From positions 1-64,000 of the forward strand of contig NZ_LAJA01000005.1 of the NCBI RefSeq assembly GCF_000970675.1: a DNA stretch of 64,000 nt, read 5' to 3'. The notes below the pieces were generated by a model. That model made no database searches. It was not told the origin of the DNA and saw nothing but the letters and a program-made list of their open reading frames with translations. The DNA comes from Domibacillus tundrae. GTDB taxonomy: Bacteria; Bacillota; Bacilli; Bacillales; Domibacillaceae. Positions 49,753-58,699 of this stretch are shown here, one piece after another. Each line of letters begins with the position of its first letter. Within the stretch, counting starts at the first letter, position 1. Made by a program: the position numbers and the translations under genes.

Positions 49753-50339
49753 TTTTAATGATTGATAATTACGATTCATTCACGTATAACCTTGTTCAAT
49801 ATCTTGGGGAATTGGGCGAAGAACTTGTGGTCCGCCGGAATGATGAAATGACGGTTGCAGACATTGAAACGATGAAGCCGGATTTTGTGATGATCAGTCC
49901 GGGACCCTGTACACCAAATGAAGCGGGCATTAGTTTAGAAGCAGTGGAAAAGCTGTCCGGCCGCATTCCGTTGTTTGGTGTCTGTCTCGGCCAGCAATCC
50001 ATTGCGCAAAGCTTCGGCGGTGATGTGGTGCGCGCCGAACGGCTTATGCACGGGAAGACATCTCCTGTTTTCCACGATGGAAAAACCATTTTCAAAGACG
50101 TCCCGAATCCGTTCCGGGCAACGCGTTATCATTCACTAATTGTTAAAAAAGACACGCTGCCGGATTGTTTTGAAGTTTCTGCCTGGACTGAAGAAGGCGA
50201 AATTATGGCGATTCGTCATAAAGAGCTGGCGGTCGAAGCAGTGCAGTTTCACCCGGAATCCATTATGACGGAGTATGGAAAAGAGATGCTGCAAAACTTT
50301 ATTGACACGTACAGAGGTGTGCCATGTATACGTACGTAA
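49749..50339 (+). CDS. pabA: glutamine amidotransferase, PabA/TrpG
   Basis: A 196-residue class I glutamine amidotransferase that supplies ammonia to PabB. Triad: Cys in [14 protein letters not shown], His and Glu in [10 protein letters not shown]. The N-terminus [11 protein letters not shown] is typical. Its ATG overlaps the pabB stop by four bases. In Bacillus this subunit is often shared between folate and tryptophan synthesis; no trp gene is nearby. Confidence 0.93.
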   Translation: MILMIDNYDSFTYNLVQYLGELGEELVVRRNDEMTVADIETMKPDFVMISPGPCTPNEAGISLEAVEKLSGRIPLFGVCLGQQSIAQSFGGDVVRAERLMHGKTSPVFHDGKTIFKDVPNPFRATRYHSLIVKKDTLPDCFEVSAWTEEGEIMAIRHKELAVEAVQFHPESIMTEYGKEMLQNFIDTYRGVPCIRT

Positions 50340-51160
50340 ACGGGCAGGTCATTCAAAACAATGAAGTACGCATTTCGCCATTTGACCACGGATTTTTATA
50401 CGGTGTCGGTGTATTTGAAACGTTCCGTACGTATGACGGCAAACCGTTTTTGCTGGATGAACATCTCAGCCGGCTGAACGACAGCATGCGGGAACTGAAT
50501 ATTGACCTTCATGTAACACGCGGCCAGGCAGAATCCATTTTGGCGCAATTAAATGAAGCGAATGGATGGAACAATGCGTATATCCGTTTCAATGTGTCTG
50601 CCGGCGACGGAGAAATTGGCCTGCAGACCGCGCCGTATCAATACCCGAACGTAATTGTTTTTCAGAAGGAATTAAAACCGGCCGGTGCTACGACAGAAAA
50701 GCAGGGCGTTTGGCTCGACACGCGGCGCAACCGTCCGGAAGGCGGGTACCGGTTAAAGTCTCACCATTATTTAAACAACATTTTCGGTAAGCGGGAAGCC
50801 GGGAACGATCCTTCTATAGAAGGGTTATTTTTGACCGAGGATGGATTTGTAGCGGAAGGCGTCGTGTCGAACCTGTTCTGGACGAAAAAAAAGACGCTAT
50901 ACACACCAGCGCTCCAAACAGGTATTTTAAACGGCGTCACCCGTCAATTTGTTATGAAAATCGCACATAAAGCAGGGTTGAATGTAGAAGAGGGGCTTTA
51001 TACGGTAGATGATGTAGCAGCGGCAGACGAAGTTTTTGTCACCAACTCCATTCAAGAAATGGTGCCGCTCCATCAGGTCGGAAAAAAAGCGTTTCCCGGC
51101 AAAGCAGGAAACGCGGTGCAGCAGTTATTTACAATGTATCGGGAAGCTGTTCGTCTGTGA
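50324..51160 (+). CDS. pabC: 4-amino-4-deoxychorismate lyase
   Basis: A 278-residue fold-type IV PLP enzyme that splits aminodeoxychorismate to p-aminobenzoate and pyruvate. Features are [22 protein letters not shown], the PLP lysine in [12 protein letters not shown], the Glu in EGVVSNLFW and the phosphate loop TGILNGVTR. It overlaps pabA by 16 bases and has AGAGGTG upstream of the ATG. Its last 32 bases overlap the convergent GSP17M gene; no terminator separates them. Confidence 0.9.
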   Translation: MYTYVNGQVIQNNEVRISPFDHGFLYGVGVFETFRTYDGKPFLLDEHLSRLNDSMRELNIDLHVTRGQAESILAQLNEANGWNNAYIRFNVSAGDGEIGLQTAPYQYPNVIVFQKELKPAGATTEKQGVWLDTRRNRPEGGYRLKSHHYLNNIFGKREAGNDPSIEGLFLTEDGFVAEGVVSNLFWTKKKTLYTPALQTGILNGVTRQFVMKIAHKAGLNVEEGLYTVDDVAAADEVFVTNSIQEMVPLHQVGKKAFPGKAGNAVQQLFTMYREAVRL

Positions 51161-51464
51161 CGAGCAGCACTTTTTCTTTTGCGAGCCCATCGTGGTACTT
51201 TTCCGCATCTTCTTCAGACAAGCCGAAGTCGAGCAAGGCATCTTTCACCGGCTTCTCGCGTGTAAAGATGGATTTTACTTTTTCCTTCATCGAAGGACCA
51301 GTTGTTTCCACATTTGCTTCCGTCCTGTTTTGAATCGTTAAATAAACGTCCGCATCTTTCGTCAGCGCGGTCATTTTTGACGGATCATATCCCTCCACCT
51401 TTAAGTCCTCTATTTTTCGAATAACCTCAATTTCACTGTTAAATAAGCCGATGACATATTTCAT
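51129..51464 (-). CDS. general stress protein 17M family
   Basis: A 111-residue protein of the GSP17M/YflT family: N-terminal VIGLFNSEIEVIRKIEDLKVEGY ferredoxin-like half followed by a flexible middle and [24 protein letters not shown]. Family members are sigma-B general-stress proteins of unknown activity. AGGGGGT precedes the ATG and a sigma-B-like promoter lies upstream. Its 3' end is antiparallel to the last codons of pabC. Confidence 0.85.
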   Translation of the reverse strand: MKYVIGLFNSEIEVIRKIEDLKVEGYDPSKMTALTKDADVYLTIQNRTEANVETTGPSMKEKVKSIFTREKPVKDALLDFGLSEEDAEKYHDGLAKEKVLLVTDEQLPDTL

Positions 51465-51498
51465 GATGGGACCCCCTGCAAAATGATTTACCTTTACT

Positions 51499-51524
51499 TT
51501 TCCCCTGCGTGGACAAAAGAAAAC
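51499..51524 (-). promoter_or_regulatory. sigma-B-like promoter of the GSP17M gene
   Basis: On the minus strand GTTTTC, 14 bp, GGGAAA, close to the sigma-B consensus (GTTTAA, 12-14 bp, GGGWAW), about 35 bp before the start codon. Confidence 0.5.
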
Positions 51525-51579
51525 CAGCAGGAAAAGCGTGTTTTTTGTCGAAAATATTCAGAAAGGGGGAATGGATTGA

Positions 51580-52056
51580 ATGGTGAAAACAGCAGATTTG
51601 TGTGATGATCACGCGGATAAGCTGACGCTTGTCCGATTGGAGCTGAAATCGTATGGGGGAAAGAAACAGTTTGACGGTCCGATTTCAACGGTGAAGGTGT
51701 TTGAAGACAATGTGCTTGTGAAAAAAGCGCTGCAAACGATTCCGGAAGGGCATGTGCTCGTTGTGGACGGGGACGGATCGAAAAATTGTGCGCTTGTCGG
51801 GGATTTGCTTGGCGCGATTGCGGAAGAACGAAAACTTGCCGGCATTATTGTGAACGGCTGCGTGCGCGATACAGCGGAACTTGGTGCGCAGAATATTGGT
51901 GTACTGGCACTCGGCAGCAATCCATTTAAAAGCATAAAAAAAGGTGAAGGGGAAACGAATATTCCGGTTACCTTTGGCGATGCGGAGTTTGTGCCAGGTC
52001 ATTACGTATATGCAGATGAAGACGGGATTGTCTTGTCAGTGGAAAAAATAAATTAA
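51580..52056 (+). CDS. rraA: RraA-family protein (HMG aldolase type)
   Basis: A 158-residue RraA-fold protein. Recognisable are the N-terminal TADLCDDHADKL, the VVDGDGSKNCALVGDLLGAIA region, and IIVNGCVRDTAELG, which contains the Arg-Asp pair that binds substrate and metal in 4-hydroxy-4-methyl-2-oxoglutarate aldolases. Bacteria with the E. coli protein use it to inhibit RNase E, but Bacillus lacks that enzyme in the E. coli form, so an aldolase or decarboxylase role is more likely. SD AAAGGGGG precedes the ATG. Confidence 0.85.
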   Translation: MVKTADLCDDHADKLTLVRLELKSYGGKKQFDGPISTVKVFEDNVLVKKALQTIPEGHVLVVDGDGSKNCALVGDLLGAIAEERKLAGIIVNGCVRDTAELGAQNIGVLALGSNPFKSIKKGEGETNIPVTFGDAEFVPGHYVYADEDGIVLSVEKIN

Positions 52057-52058
52057 CA

Positions 52059-52092
52059 AAAAGCACGCGGAGCCTCCGCGTGCTCATTTTTT
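52059..52092. terminator. shared terminator
   Basis: AGCACGCGGA-GCC-TCCGCGTGCT between the convergent rraA and small membrane-protein genes, with A and T runs. Confidence 0.85.
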
Positions 52093-52267
52093 ATAATTTT
52101 TCGGCATGCGATGAGTCACGTGGATTTAAAAAGCTGTCATGATTATCTGGTACATTATCAATACGATGTGAATCAGTAGAATTAAAAGAGCCGCGAATAA
52201 AGTAAATGAAAATTAAACCGATCACAACAATAATGGCAAAAAGCAAAAAGACTGTTAAACCTTCCAC
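52091..52267 (-). CDS. 58-residue single-pass membrane protein
   Basis: An uncalled small gene. A GTG at 52267 is preceded by CAGGAGG at good spacing, and the product has one hydrophobic helix at residues 4-23 (LTVFLLFAIIVVIGLIFIYF), a following Arg, and a polar tail with NVPDNHDSFLNPRDSSHAEKL to the stop at 52091. Positive residues after the helix put the tail in the cytoplasm. It has its own terminator. No family recognised. Confidence 0.7.
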   Translation of the reverse strand: MEGLTVFLLFAIIVVIGLIFIYFIRGSFNSTDSHRIDNVPDNHDSFLNPRDSSHAEKL

Positions 52268-52414
52268 TTGAATCGCCTCCTGTATTAGTTTCCTTCCACT
52301 AATACTATACGATAAACTTGCTTTTAACCCCTTTTTAAAAACTGAATTTTCTAAAAAAACATTTTCTTTCTATTTTCGTGTATAATGAGCCCTGACGGAA
52401 AACATACATATTGA

Positions 52415-52590
52415 ACGATCCGGGTGAAGCCGCTGTGTGCGGTTTCTTAAAAGGGAAGCTGGTGAAAATCCAGTGCGGTCCCGCCACTGTAAATGGGAGT
52501 AAACGACAGACTTGCCACTGTACGCTACGTGCGGGAAGGCGTCGTTTGCGATGAACATGAGCCAGGAGACCTGCCCGGACAATGCACCAA
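52415..52590 (+). promoter_or_regulatory. cobalamin (AdoCbl) riboswitch
   Basis: Contains the conserved core AAAGGGAAGCTGGTGAAAAT, CCAGTGCGGTCCCGCCACTG (B12 box) and GAGCCAGGAGACCTGCC near the end, preceded by a TATAAT at 52381. It heads the B12 uptake and assembly block. Confidence 0.95.
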
Positions 52591-52637
52591 AAACCTGCGC
52601 GGATAGGTGGTGTGACAGACCGGATTTCCCTGTCTTT

Positions 52638-52670
52638 CACGCGCCTTTACTCCTGTAGAGGTGTTTTTTT
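52638..52670 (+). terminator. probable riboswitch terminator
   Basis: An imperfect stem around ACTCCTGT ending in seven T before the SD of btuF; an alternative hairpin (GACAG/CTGTC, 52614-52635) lies just upstream. One of these should be the B12-controlled platform. Confidence 0.5.
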
Positions 52671-52697
52671 ATGTTCCGAAAAAAGGAGGAAATACAT

Positions 52698-53669
52698 ATG
52701 AAAAAAACATGGATGACGCTTGGATTATCGGCGGCGCTGCTTGCGGGCTGCGGGTCAGAGGAAGCAGATGCACCGGAAACAACAAACGAAGAGAACGCAA
52801 CGGAAGAAACAGCAACAGAAAAAACAGCGGCTTTTCCGGTAACCGTAACGGGAGCAGACGATCAGGAAGTAGAGGTTGAAGCGGTACCGAAGCGTATTGT
52901 GACGCTTGCACCGAGCAATACGGAGATCGCATATGAATTAGGGCTTGGCGAAGAAATCGTCGGTGTATCGGATAACGATACATACCCGGAAGATGTACAG
53001 AACAAAGAAAAAGTGGGCGGTATGGAATTTAACGTTGAAAAAATCATCAGCCTTGAGCCCGATTTGGTCTTGGCACATGATTCTGCCGGCGCCGCCGCAG
53101 AAACAGGTGTTCAGCAGCTGCGCGATGCAGGCATCGATGTTCTTATTATTAACAACGCTGACAGCATTGATCAAATGTACAAGTCGGTTGAATTAATTGG
53201 CGAAGCAACAGGTACAACAGCGGAAGCGGAAACAGAAGTAGAAGAATTGAAAGCCGGTTTTGCGGCGCTTGAAGAAAAAGCAGCATCGATTAAAGATGAA
53301 GACGTGAAAAGTGTGTTCTTTGAAGTCGATCCAACGCTTTACACAGCAGGAAATGGCACATTCTTAAATGAAATTTTTGATCTTGTAAACGTTGAAAATA
53401 CAATGGCAGACCAGGAAGGCTGGCCACAAGTAACTGAAGAAGCGGTGATTGAAAAAAATCCGGATGTGATTTTGCTGAACTACGGTTCTTATGTGGAAAA
53501 TGCGGTTGACGGCGTGTTGACGCGTGAAGGCTGGGAAAATGTTAATGCGGTGAAAAATAAAGAAGTTGTTGAAGTGAATGCGGATATTACGAGCCGAACT
53601 GGCCCGCGTCTTGTAGAAGGAGCTGAATCCATTGCGGAAGCGGTCTACCCGGACGTTTTTGCCCAATAA
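52698..53669 (+). CDS. btuF: cobalamin-binding ABC lipoprotein
   Basis: A 323-residue periplasmic-binding-type lipoprotein of the TroA/BtuF class. The lipobox is LLAGC, followed by a Glu/Thr linker; the domain then shows KRIVTLAPSNTEIAYELGLGEEIVG and the second lobe YTAGNGTFLNEIFDLV. Location behind a cobalamin riboswitch and before btuC and btuD identifies the ligand as a corrinoid rather than a siderophore. ATG 52698 has AAAGGAGG upstream. Confidence 0.9.
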   Translation: MKKTWMTLGLSAALLAGCGSEEADAPETTNEENATEETATEKTAAFPVTVTGADDQEVEVEAVPKRIVTLAPSNTEIAYELGLGEEIVGVSDNDTYPEDVQNKEKVGGMEFNVEKIISLEPDLVLAHDSAGAAAETGVQQLRDAGIDVLIINNADSIDQMYKSVELIGEATGTTAEAETEVEELKAGFAALEEKAASIKDEDVKSVFFEVDPTLYTAGNGTFLNEIFDLVNVENTMADQEGWPQVTEEAVIEKNPDVILLNYGSYVENAVDGVLTREGWENVNAVKNKEVVEVNADITSRTGPRLVEGAESIAEAVYPDVFAQ

Positions 53670-54687
53670 AAAAACGGCATACGCTTTTGCATTAGTGTTT
53701 CTGTTTGCCGCTGGCTTTATCGGGACAGCAGTAGGAACCATTCACGTTCCGTTCAGCCACATTGCCGCGATTTTAGCGCATCACTTATTCGGCATGAGTC
53801 TTGATCTTGATGCGTCGATTGACAACATCGTCTGGAAAATCCGTTTTCCGCGTGTTGTTCTGGCTGGATTGATCGGGGCGTCACTGGCAATTGCGGGAGC
53901 CGCTTTTCAAGGGCTTCTCCGCAATCCACTGGCTGATCCGTATACACTCGGTGTTTCCTCCGGGGCATCAGTTGGTGCAGTGCTTGTGCTGTTTTTTCAC
54001 GTGTCGATTCCATTTCTCGACGGATTTACGCTGCCGATTATCAGTGTGGCAGCAGCCATTTTAACAATTTTTTGCGTGCTGCTGTTTGCCCAGACCATTG
54101 AGCGGTCGATGAAGCTTGAAACGATTATTTTAACAGGCATTATTTTCAGTTCGTTTCTCGGTTCGTTTATTTCATTGATGATCGCGCTCACCGGGGAAGA
54201 GCTGCGGCAGATTATTAATTGGCTGCTTGGCAGTGTTTCAATGCGAGGCTGGCCTTATGTACAGCTAATGACGCCATTTTTCATCGCTGGCGCACTTATG
54301 CTCCTGTATATGGCACCGGAATTAAACGCGATGTCATTTGGCGAAGAAAAAGCGAAGCATCTCGGCGTGAATGTCCAGCGAAAAAAAATGATGGTGCTCA
54401 TTGCAGGCTCCGTGTTAACAGGTGCGGCGGTTGCGGTGTCCGGCACGATCGGTTTTGTCGGTCTTGTCGTCCCGCATTTTGTTCGTCTTTTGATCGGACC
54501 GGATCACAGGCACCTGCTGCCGTTGTCGATGATTACGGGCGCTGGTTTTTTGATTTTGGCGGATTTAACGGCGCGTACGATTATTTCACCGACAGAGCTT
54601 CCGATTGGTGTCATTACGTCATTAGTCGGGGCGCCAGTGTTTGCGCTTATTTTATTGAATAAAAAACGAAAAGGGAGCGTCGCGTGA
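53632..54687 (+). CDS. btuC: cobalamin ABC permease (FecCD family)
   Basis: A 351-residue permease with about ten helices. Family markers are KIRFPRVVLAGLIGASLAIAGAAFQGLLRNPLADPYTLGVSSGA and GFVGLVVPHFVRLLIGPDHR. The TTG at 53632 has GAAGGAG nine bases upstream and lies within the end of btuF (38-base overlap); a TTG at 53659 is the alternative. Forms the channel of the BtuFCD importer. Confidence 0.9.
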   Translation: MRKRSTRTFLPNKKTAYAFALVFLFAAGFIGTAVGTIHVPFSHIAAILAHHLFGMSLDLDASIDNIVWKIRFPRVVLAGLIGASLAIAGAAFQGLLRNPLADPYTLGVSSGASVGAVLVLFFHVSIPFLDGFTLPIISVAAAILTIFCVLLFAQTIERSMKLETIILTGIIFSSFLGSFISLMIALTGEELRQIINWLLGSVSMRGWPYVQLMTPFFIAGALMLLYMAPELNAMSFGEEKAKHLGVNVQRKKMMVLIAGSVLTGAAVAVSGTIGFVGLVVPHFVRLLIGPDHRHLLPLSMITGAGFLILADLTARTIISPTELPIGVITSLVGAPVFALILLNKKRKGSVA

Positions 54688-56153
54688 TGCTGCAAGTAAA
54701 CGAGCTTTCAGGAGGATACGGAAGCGGACTTATTGTCCGTGGCGTATCCTTTTCTGTTAAAAAGGGAGAACTATTCGGTATTCTCGGTCCAAACGGAAGC
54801 GGAAAAACGACTTTGCTGAATATGATCAGCGGGTTAACGAAACCAGAATCCGGCACGATTTTCGTGAAAGAAAAGCAGATCTCCACTTATACACCAAAAG
54901 AGCTGGCGCGTGTTGTGGCGGTGCTGCCGCAAATGACCTCAAGCCAGTTTGCGTATACCGTGAAAGAAACCGTATCACTTGGTCGGTACGCGCACCAAAC
55001 CGGTTTTTTTAAATCATGGACAGATAAAGATGAAACGGCTGTACAGGAAGCGATGAATCAAACGGGTACGTCCTCATTTGCGGAAAAGCCGCTGTCTGCC
55101 CTATCCGGCGGCGAGCGGCAGCGCGTGTTTTTAGCTCAGGCACTGGCACAGGAGCCGGAAATTTTATTATTGGATGAGCCAACAAACCATTTAGATTTAT
55201 CGTATCAAAAAGAGCTGCTTGATTTGCTGAAAAAAATGACAGCAGACGGCTTAACGGTTATTTCGATTTTTCACGATCTGAATTTATCTTCATTATATTG
55301 CGACCGGCTTTTATTGATGGATAAAGGCCAAATCCATACGATCGGCCAGCCTGCTGATATTATGATTGAGCAGCATATCCACGACGTATACGACACGGAC
55401 GTTCAAAAGCAGCCGCATCCGGAAGTGCCAAAACCACAAATGAGCCTTCTGCCGGAAATGTCTTTGCAGGCAGAAGTCGACATTAATGAGGATTTAATAG
55501 AGCGTCACAGCGATTATATCGCGATCCGTCCGCCGGTGCCGCTTAAATCCCTGTCATCCGGGGTCATTGGTGCTGGTTGGGGGTGGCGGAGCGCTTTTGT
55601 GAACCGTCATGTCGATAAAAATTACAATATGGATAACTTTGAAGAAGAAGCTGCAGCTTATTTTTTGAAAAACGGTTTTGATTTGCATGAAACGGTCGGG
55701 ATGATGACTGCGGTGAAGATAGAGGATGCTGCCTGGCGAAAAGAAGCGCAGGAAGATGTGTCGGTGTTTGTTGTGGCAACAGCGGGTGTTGGTAACGCAG
55801 TCGATGTGACACAGCCCCGCAGCAGCTGGAAGGAGAATCTCACACCGGGAACAATCAACATTTGGGTATTTGCGAACGGAAAGTTATCGGAAGAAGCTTT
55901 TGTACAAGGATTGATGACCGCAACAGAAGCGAAAGTAAAAGCGCTTGCGGATGCGGGCGTACAAGATCCTGAAACGGGCACAATCGCAACCGGCACATCG
56001 ACTGACAGCATGTTGATTGCTGCCACACAGCGCGGTGCGTATCAGCAGTTCGCCGGTTCGATTACACCGCTCGGCATTGCGATCGGACGGGCAGTTTATG
56101 AATCCGTTACAGAATCACTTCAAAAGACGGCCCGCAGAAAGGGGCTTTTATGA
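54687..56153 (+). CDS. btuD: BtuD ATPase fused to CbiZ adenosylcobinamide amidohydrolase
   Basis: A 488-residue fusion. Residues 1-250 are an ABC ATPase (GPNGSGKTTLL, LSGGERQRV, ILLLDEPTNHLD, FHDLNLSS) for the importer. After a Pro/Gln linker (about 250-280) residues 290-480 are CbiZ (SSGVIGAGWGWRSAFVNRHVDKNY, ATAGVGNAVD, TGTSTDSMLIAATQRG), which hydrolyses adenosylcobinamide-type corrinoids to cobyric acid so they can be rebuilt with the cell's own loop. The ATG overlaps the btuC stop (TGATG). Such BtuD-CbiZ fusions are known in bacilli. Confidence 0.92.
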   Translation: MLQVNELSGGYGSGLIVRGVSFSVKKGELFGILGPNGSGKTTLLNMISGLTKPESGTIFVKEKQISTYTPKELARVVAVLPQMTSSQFAYTVKETVSLGRYAHQTGFFKSWTDKDETAVQEAMNQTGTSSFAEKPLSALSGGERQRVFLAQALAQEPEILLLDEPTNHLDLSYQKELLDLLKKMTADGLTVISIFHDLNLSSLYCDRLLLMDKGQIHTIGQPADIMIEQHIHDVYDTDVQKQPHPEVPKPQMSLLPEMSLQAEVDINEDLIERHSDYIAIRPPVPLKSLSSGVIGAGWGWRSAFVNRHVDKNYNMDNFEEEAAAYFLKNGFDLHETVGMMTAVKIEDAAWRKEAQEDVSVFVVATAGVGNAVDVTQPRSSWKENLTPGTINIWVFANGKLSEEAFVQGLMTATEAKVKALADAGVQDPETGTIATGTSTDSMLIAATQRGAYQQFAGSITPLGIAIGRAVYESVTESLQKTARRKGLL

Positions 56154-57130
56154 TTGTGCAAGCTGTGGCGATCACCGCTGCACTTTTTCTCGATCGGCTT
56201 ATTGGAGATCCAAGGAATTGGCCGCATCCGGTTAAATGGTTCGGGTCTTTGATCGCATTTCTCGATAAAAAGTGGAACAAAGGCCGCCGGCGGTTTGAAA
56301 AAGGGCTGGCGATGCTTTGTGTGGTACTTCTCGTCACAGGCACGTGTTCAGCTGGCCTTATTTTAATTGCATCCCGTATTCATCCGCTTCTTGCCGTGTT
56401 GATAGAAGCGATCATGATCTGGGCTGCTATTGCGCCAAGAAGCTTAAAAGAAGCGGGCATGGATGTGTACCAGCCGCTGATCGAGGGTGACCTAAAAGAA
56501 GCGCGTAAAAAGCTTTCATGGATTGTTGGACGGGATACTGAACGGCTGAACGAAAGCGAAATTACCCGCGGCGCGGTTGAAACCGTCGCGGAAAATACAT
56601 CAGACGGAGTCATCGCGCCGCTGTTTTGGGCGGTAATTGGCGGCGGTCCAGCCGCACTTTTGTACCGTGCTGTCAATACGTGTGATTCAATGGTGGGCTA
56701 CCGGAATGAACAATACAGCCAATTTGGCAAGGCATCGGCCCGGCTTGATGACATCGTCAATTTTGTTCCCGCCCGGATGACCGCGCTGCTGCTTATGGCA
56801 GCCGCGAAAAAGCCGGCAGCTGATCGCCGCTTCGCCTGGAGCATTGTACGCCGTGATGCAAAAAAACATCCGTCTCCAAACAGCGGCTGGTGTGAAGCGG
56901 CAGTGGCCGGTCTTTTAAAAATTGAATTAGGCGGTTTGAATACATATAAAGGTGTTGTATCGGACCGGGCACGAATGGGTGACCCTATCCATTCGCGCCG
57001 GGCTGAACATATTATTGAAGCAGCTAAACTAATGGAACGGGCCACATATTTGTTTGTGCTGCTGTTCCTTGCAGGAGTGATTGTTTATGAATTTTCCATC
57101 GCATGGAGCCAATCCATCTCATTTATATAA
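56150..57130 (+). CDS. cbiB: adenosylcobinamide-phosphate synthase
   Basis: A 326-residue membrane enzyme that joins aminopropanol phosphate (from CobD) to cobyric acid. Motifs are DRLIGDPRNWPHPVKWFG at the start, VGRDTERLNESEITRGAVETVAENTSDGVIAPLFW and the HPSPNSGWCEAAVAGLL stretch; about four membrane helices. Its ATG overlaps the btuD-cbiZ stop by four bases, with AAAGGGG upstream. Confidence 0.95.
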   Translation: MIVQAVAITAALFLDRLIGDPRNWPHPVKWFGSLIAFLDKKWNKGRRRFEKGLAMLCVVLLVTGTCSAGLILIASRIHPLLAVLIEAIMIWAAIAPRSLKEAGMDVYQPLIEGDLKEARKKLSWIVGRDTERLNESEITRGAVETVAENTSDGVIAPLFWAVIGGGPAALLYRAVNTCDSMVGYRNEQYSQFGKASARLDDIVNFVPARMTALLLMAAAKKPAADRRFAWSIVRRDAKKHPSPNSGWCEAAVAGLLKIELGGLNTYKGVVSDRARMGDPIHSRRAEHIIEAAKLMERATYLFVLLFLAGVIVYEFSIAWSQSISFI

Positions 57131-58157
57131 AGCTTCTGGAGTGGTAAAGCCGTCATCGGTCATTGATTTTAGTGTGAATACGAATCCAGACGGTCCGCCA
57201 GGCTGGCTGAAAGACATGTGGCCTTCTTTTTTTAAAACGGTGGGAGACTATCCAGATCCGTCAGGCCAAACTGCGGCGGAGGCGATTGCCGGGCGTTTGG
57301 CTCTTTTATTTGAAAACATTCTGCTTGGCAACGGAGCGGCTGAAATCATTCATTTTATTGCCCGTTACGCCTCAGGTCAAAAAGCGGTCATTGTTACGCC
57401 GGCTTTTTCTGAATATGAAGAGGCGTGCCGCGCTTACGGGTGTCCGGTTGAGTATGTGCCGGTCGATTTGCAAAATTGGACACTGCCAATCAATGCACTT
57501 GTTGAGCGGGCAAAAGAAGCGGCGGTTTTGTTTATTTGTACGCCAAACAATCCTACTGGCCAAGTATTTCAAAAGAAAGAGCTTATTACGCTGCTCGAAA
57601 AAACAAGCAGCTTTGGGGCAATCATTGTCGTTGACGAAGCTTTTTATGATTTTGCTGGTGACGAGTCAATCACATCAGAAATAAAGTCGTTTGCTCATTT
57701 AGCGGTACTGCATTCGATGACGAAAATGTATGCCGTCGCTGGTCTGCGTATCGGCTATGTGGCGGCTTCAAAAGAGATCATCACCAAACTGAAGCCATAC
57801 CGTCCGCATTGGAATGTAAATGCCATCGCGCTGCAAGTAGCCCAAAAAATTGCGTCGGATACAGAATATGCTGTCCGGACACGAAAATGGATTGATAAAG
57901 AGCGGGAGAGAATGATCAGAGAGCTAATGGTGATCGGTTTTGTCGTTCTTCCGTCGGCTGTTAATTTTTATCTGCTAAAAGATCCGGCTCTTGATAATCA
58001 AAAGCCGCTGCTTCAATTTTTGCTTAAACAGGGTATTGTGCTGCGACACACAGAAAACTTTCCTGGATTGGATGGACAATGGCTTCGAGCAGCAGTAAAA
58101 AAAGAACAGGACAATAATCAGCTCCTTTCTGCATTGAAAGAGTGGAAAAGTCGATGA
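57087..58157 (+). CDS. cobD: L-threonine-O-3-phosphate decarboxylase
   Basis: A 356-residue PLP enzyme of the aminotransferase class I fold that makes (R)-1-amino-2-propanol phosphate for CbiB. It shows SHGANPSHLY at the start, FSVNTNPDGPP, LGNGAAEIIH, CTPNNPTGQVF, VVDEAFYDF and the PLP lysine in HSMTKMYAVAGLRIGY. ATG 57087 has GCAGGAG upstream and overlaps cbiB by 44 bases. Confidence 0.92.
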   Translation: MNFPSHGANPSHLYKASGVVKPSSVIDFSVNTNPDGPPGWLKDMWPSFFKTVGDYPDPSGQTAAEAIAGRLALLFENILLGNGAAEIIHFIARYASGQKAVIVTPAFSEYEEACRAYGCPVEYVPVDLQNWTLPINALVERAKEAAVLFICTPNNPTGQVFQKKELITLLEKTSSFGAIIVVDEAFYDFAGDESITSEIKSFAHLAVLHSMTKMYAVAGLRIGYVAASKEIITKLKPYRPHWNVNAIALQVAQKIASDTEYAVRTRKWIDKERERMIRELMVIGFVVLPSAVNFYLLKDPALDNQKPLLQFLLKQGIVLRHTENFPGLDGQWLRAAVKKEQDNNQLLSALKEWKSR

Positions 58158-58699
58158 TGATTTTTATTTCAGGTGGTGTGAGGAGCGGAAAAAGCAGTGT
58201 GGCAGAAAAGCTGGCGATACGTTATCGGCATTCAAATGGCCGGCTTGTGTATGTGGCATGTGGATCTCGGACGGACCGGGAAATGGATGAGCGTATTGGG
58301 CATCACCAACAGCGGCGGACAGCATCAGGCTGTAGCTGGACAACAATTGAGAAATCAATCGATGTAGCGGCGATTGGAGTGGAAGCTTCCGATACGCTGC
58401 TAATCGATTGCGTGACCACCCTTTTAGCGGGTGAATACTTTCGCGAGGATAAGGCGGCTTTTGATGCAGACGAGCGGATTACAAAAGATATTTTAACGCT
58501 CGCAAAACAAGCACACGCTGTGATCGTTGTATCAAATGAATTATCATTTGAGATGCCAGCCAGTGAGTTAACAGCCAATTATATGAAAAAACTTGGTCTG
58601 ATCCACCAGCGGCTCGTGCAGGAAAGCGACGCAGCGGTTTTAGTGGAGCATGGCCTTCCAATCGTAAAGAAAGGCGTGATTTCATGCGGGGAATTATGA
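58154..58699 (+). CDS. cobU: adenosylcobinamide kinase / guanylyltransferase
   Basis: A 181-residue CobU/CobP. Walker A is SGGVRSGKSSVAEKLA, and RIGHHQQRR carries the His expected to be guanylylated. DTLLIDCVTTLL and VVSNEL follow. The usual GIVPENRLARRFRD motif after SNE is poorly kept here (MPASELTANYMKK), though it is well kept in the second CobU-like gene at 61438. The ATG overlaps the cobD stop by four bases; a GTG at 58142 is possible. Confidence 0.85.
   Translation: MMIFISGGVRSGKSSVAEKLAIRYRHSNGRLVYVACGSRTDREMDERIGHHQQRRTASGCSWTTIEKSIDVAAIGVEASDTLLIDCVTTLLAGEYFREDKAAFDADERITKDILTLAKQAHAVIVVSNELSFEMPASELTANYMKKLGLIHQRLVQESDAAVLVEHGLPIVKKGVISCGEL

Noticed and set aside
54219-54662. 147-codon plus-strand frame inside btuC
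   Set aside because: Entirely within btuC in another frame, Arg/Cys-rich, no SD.
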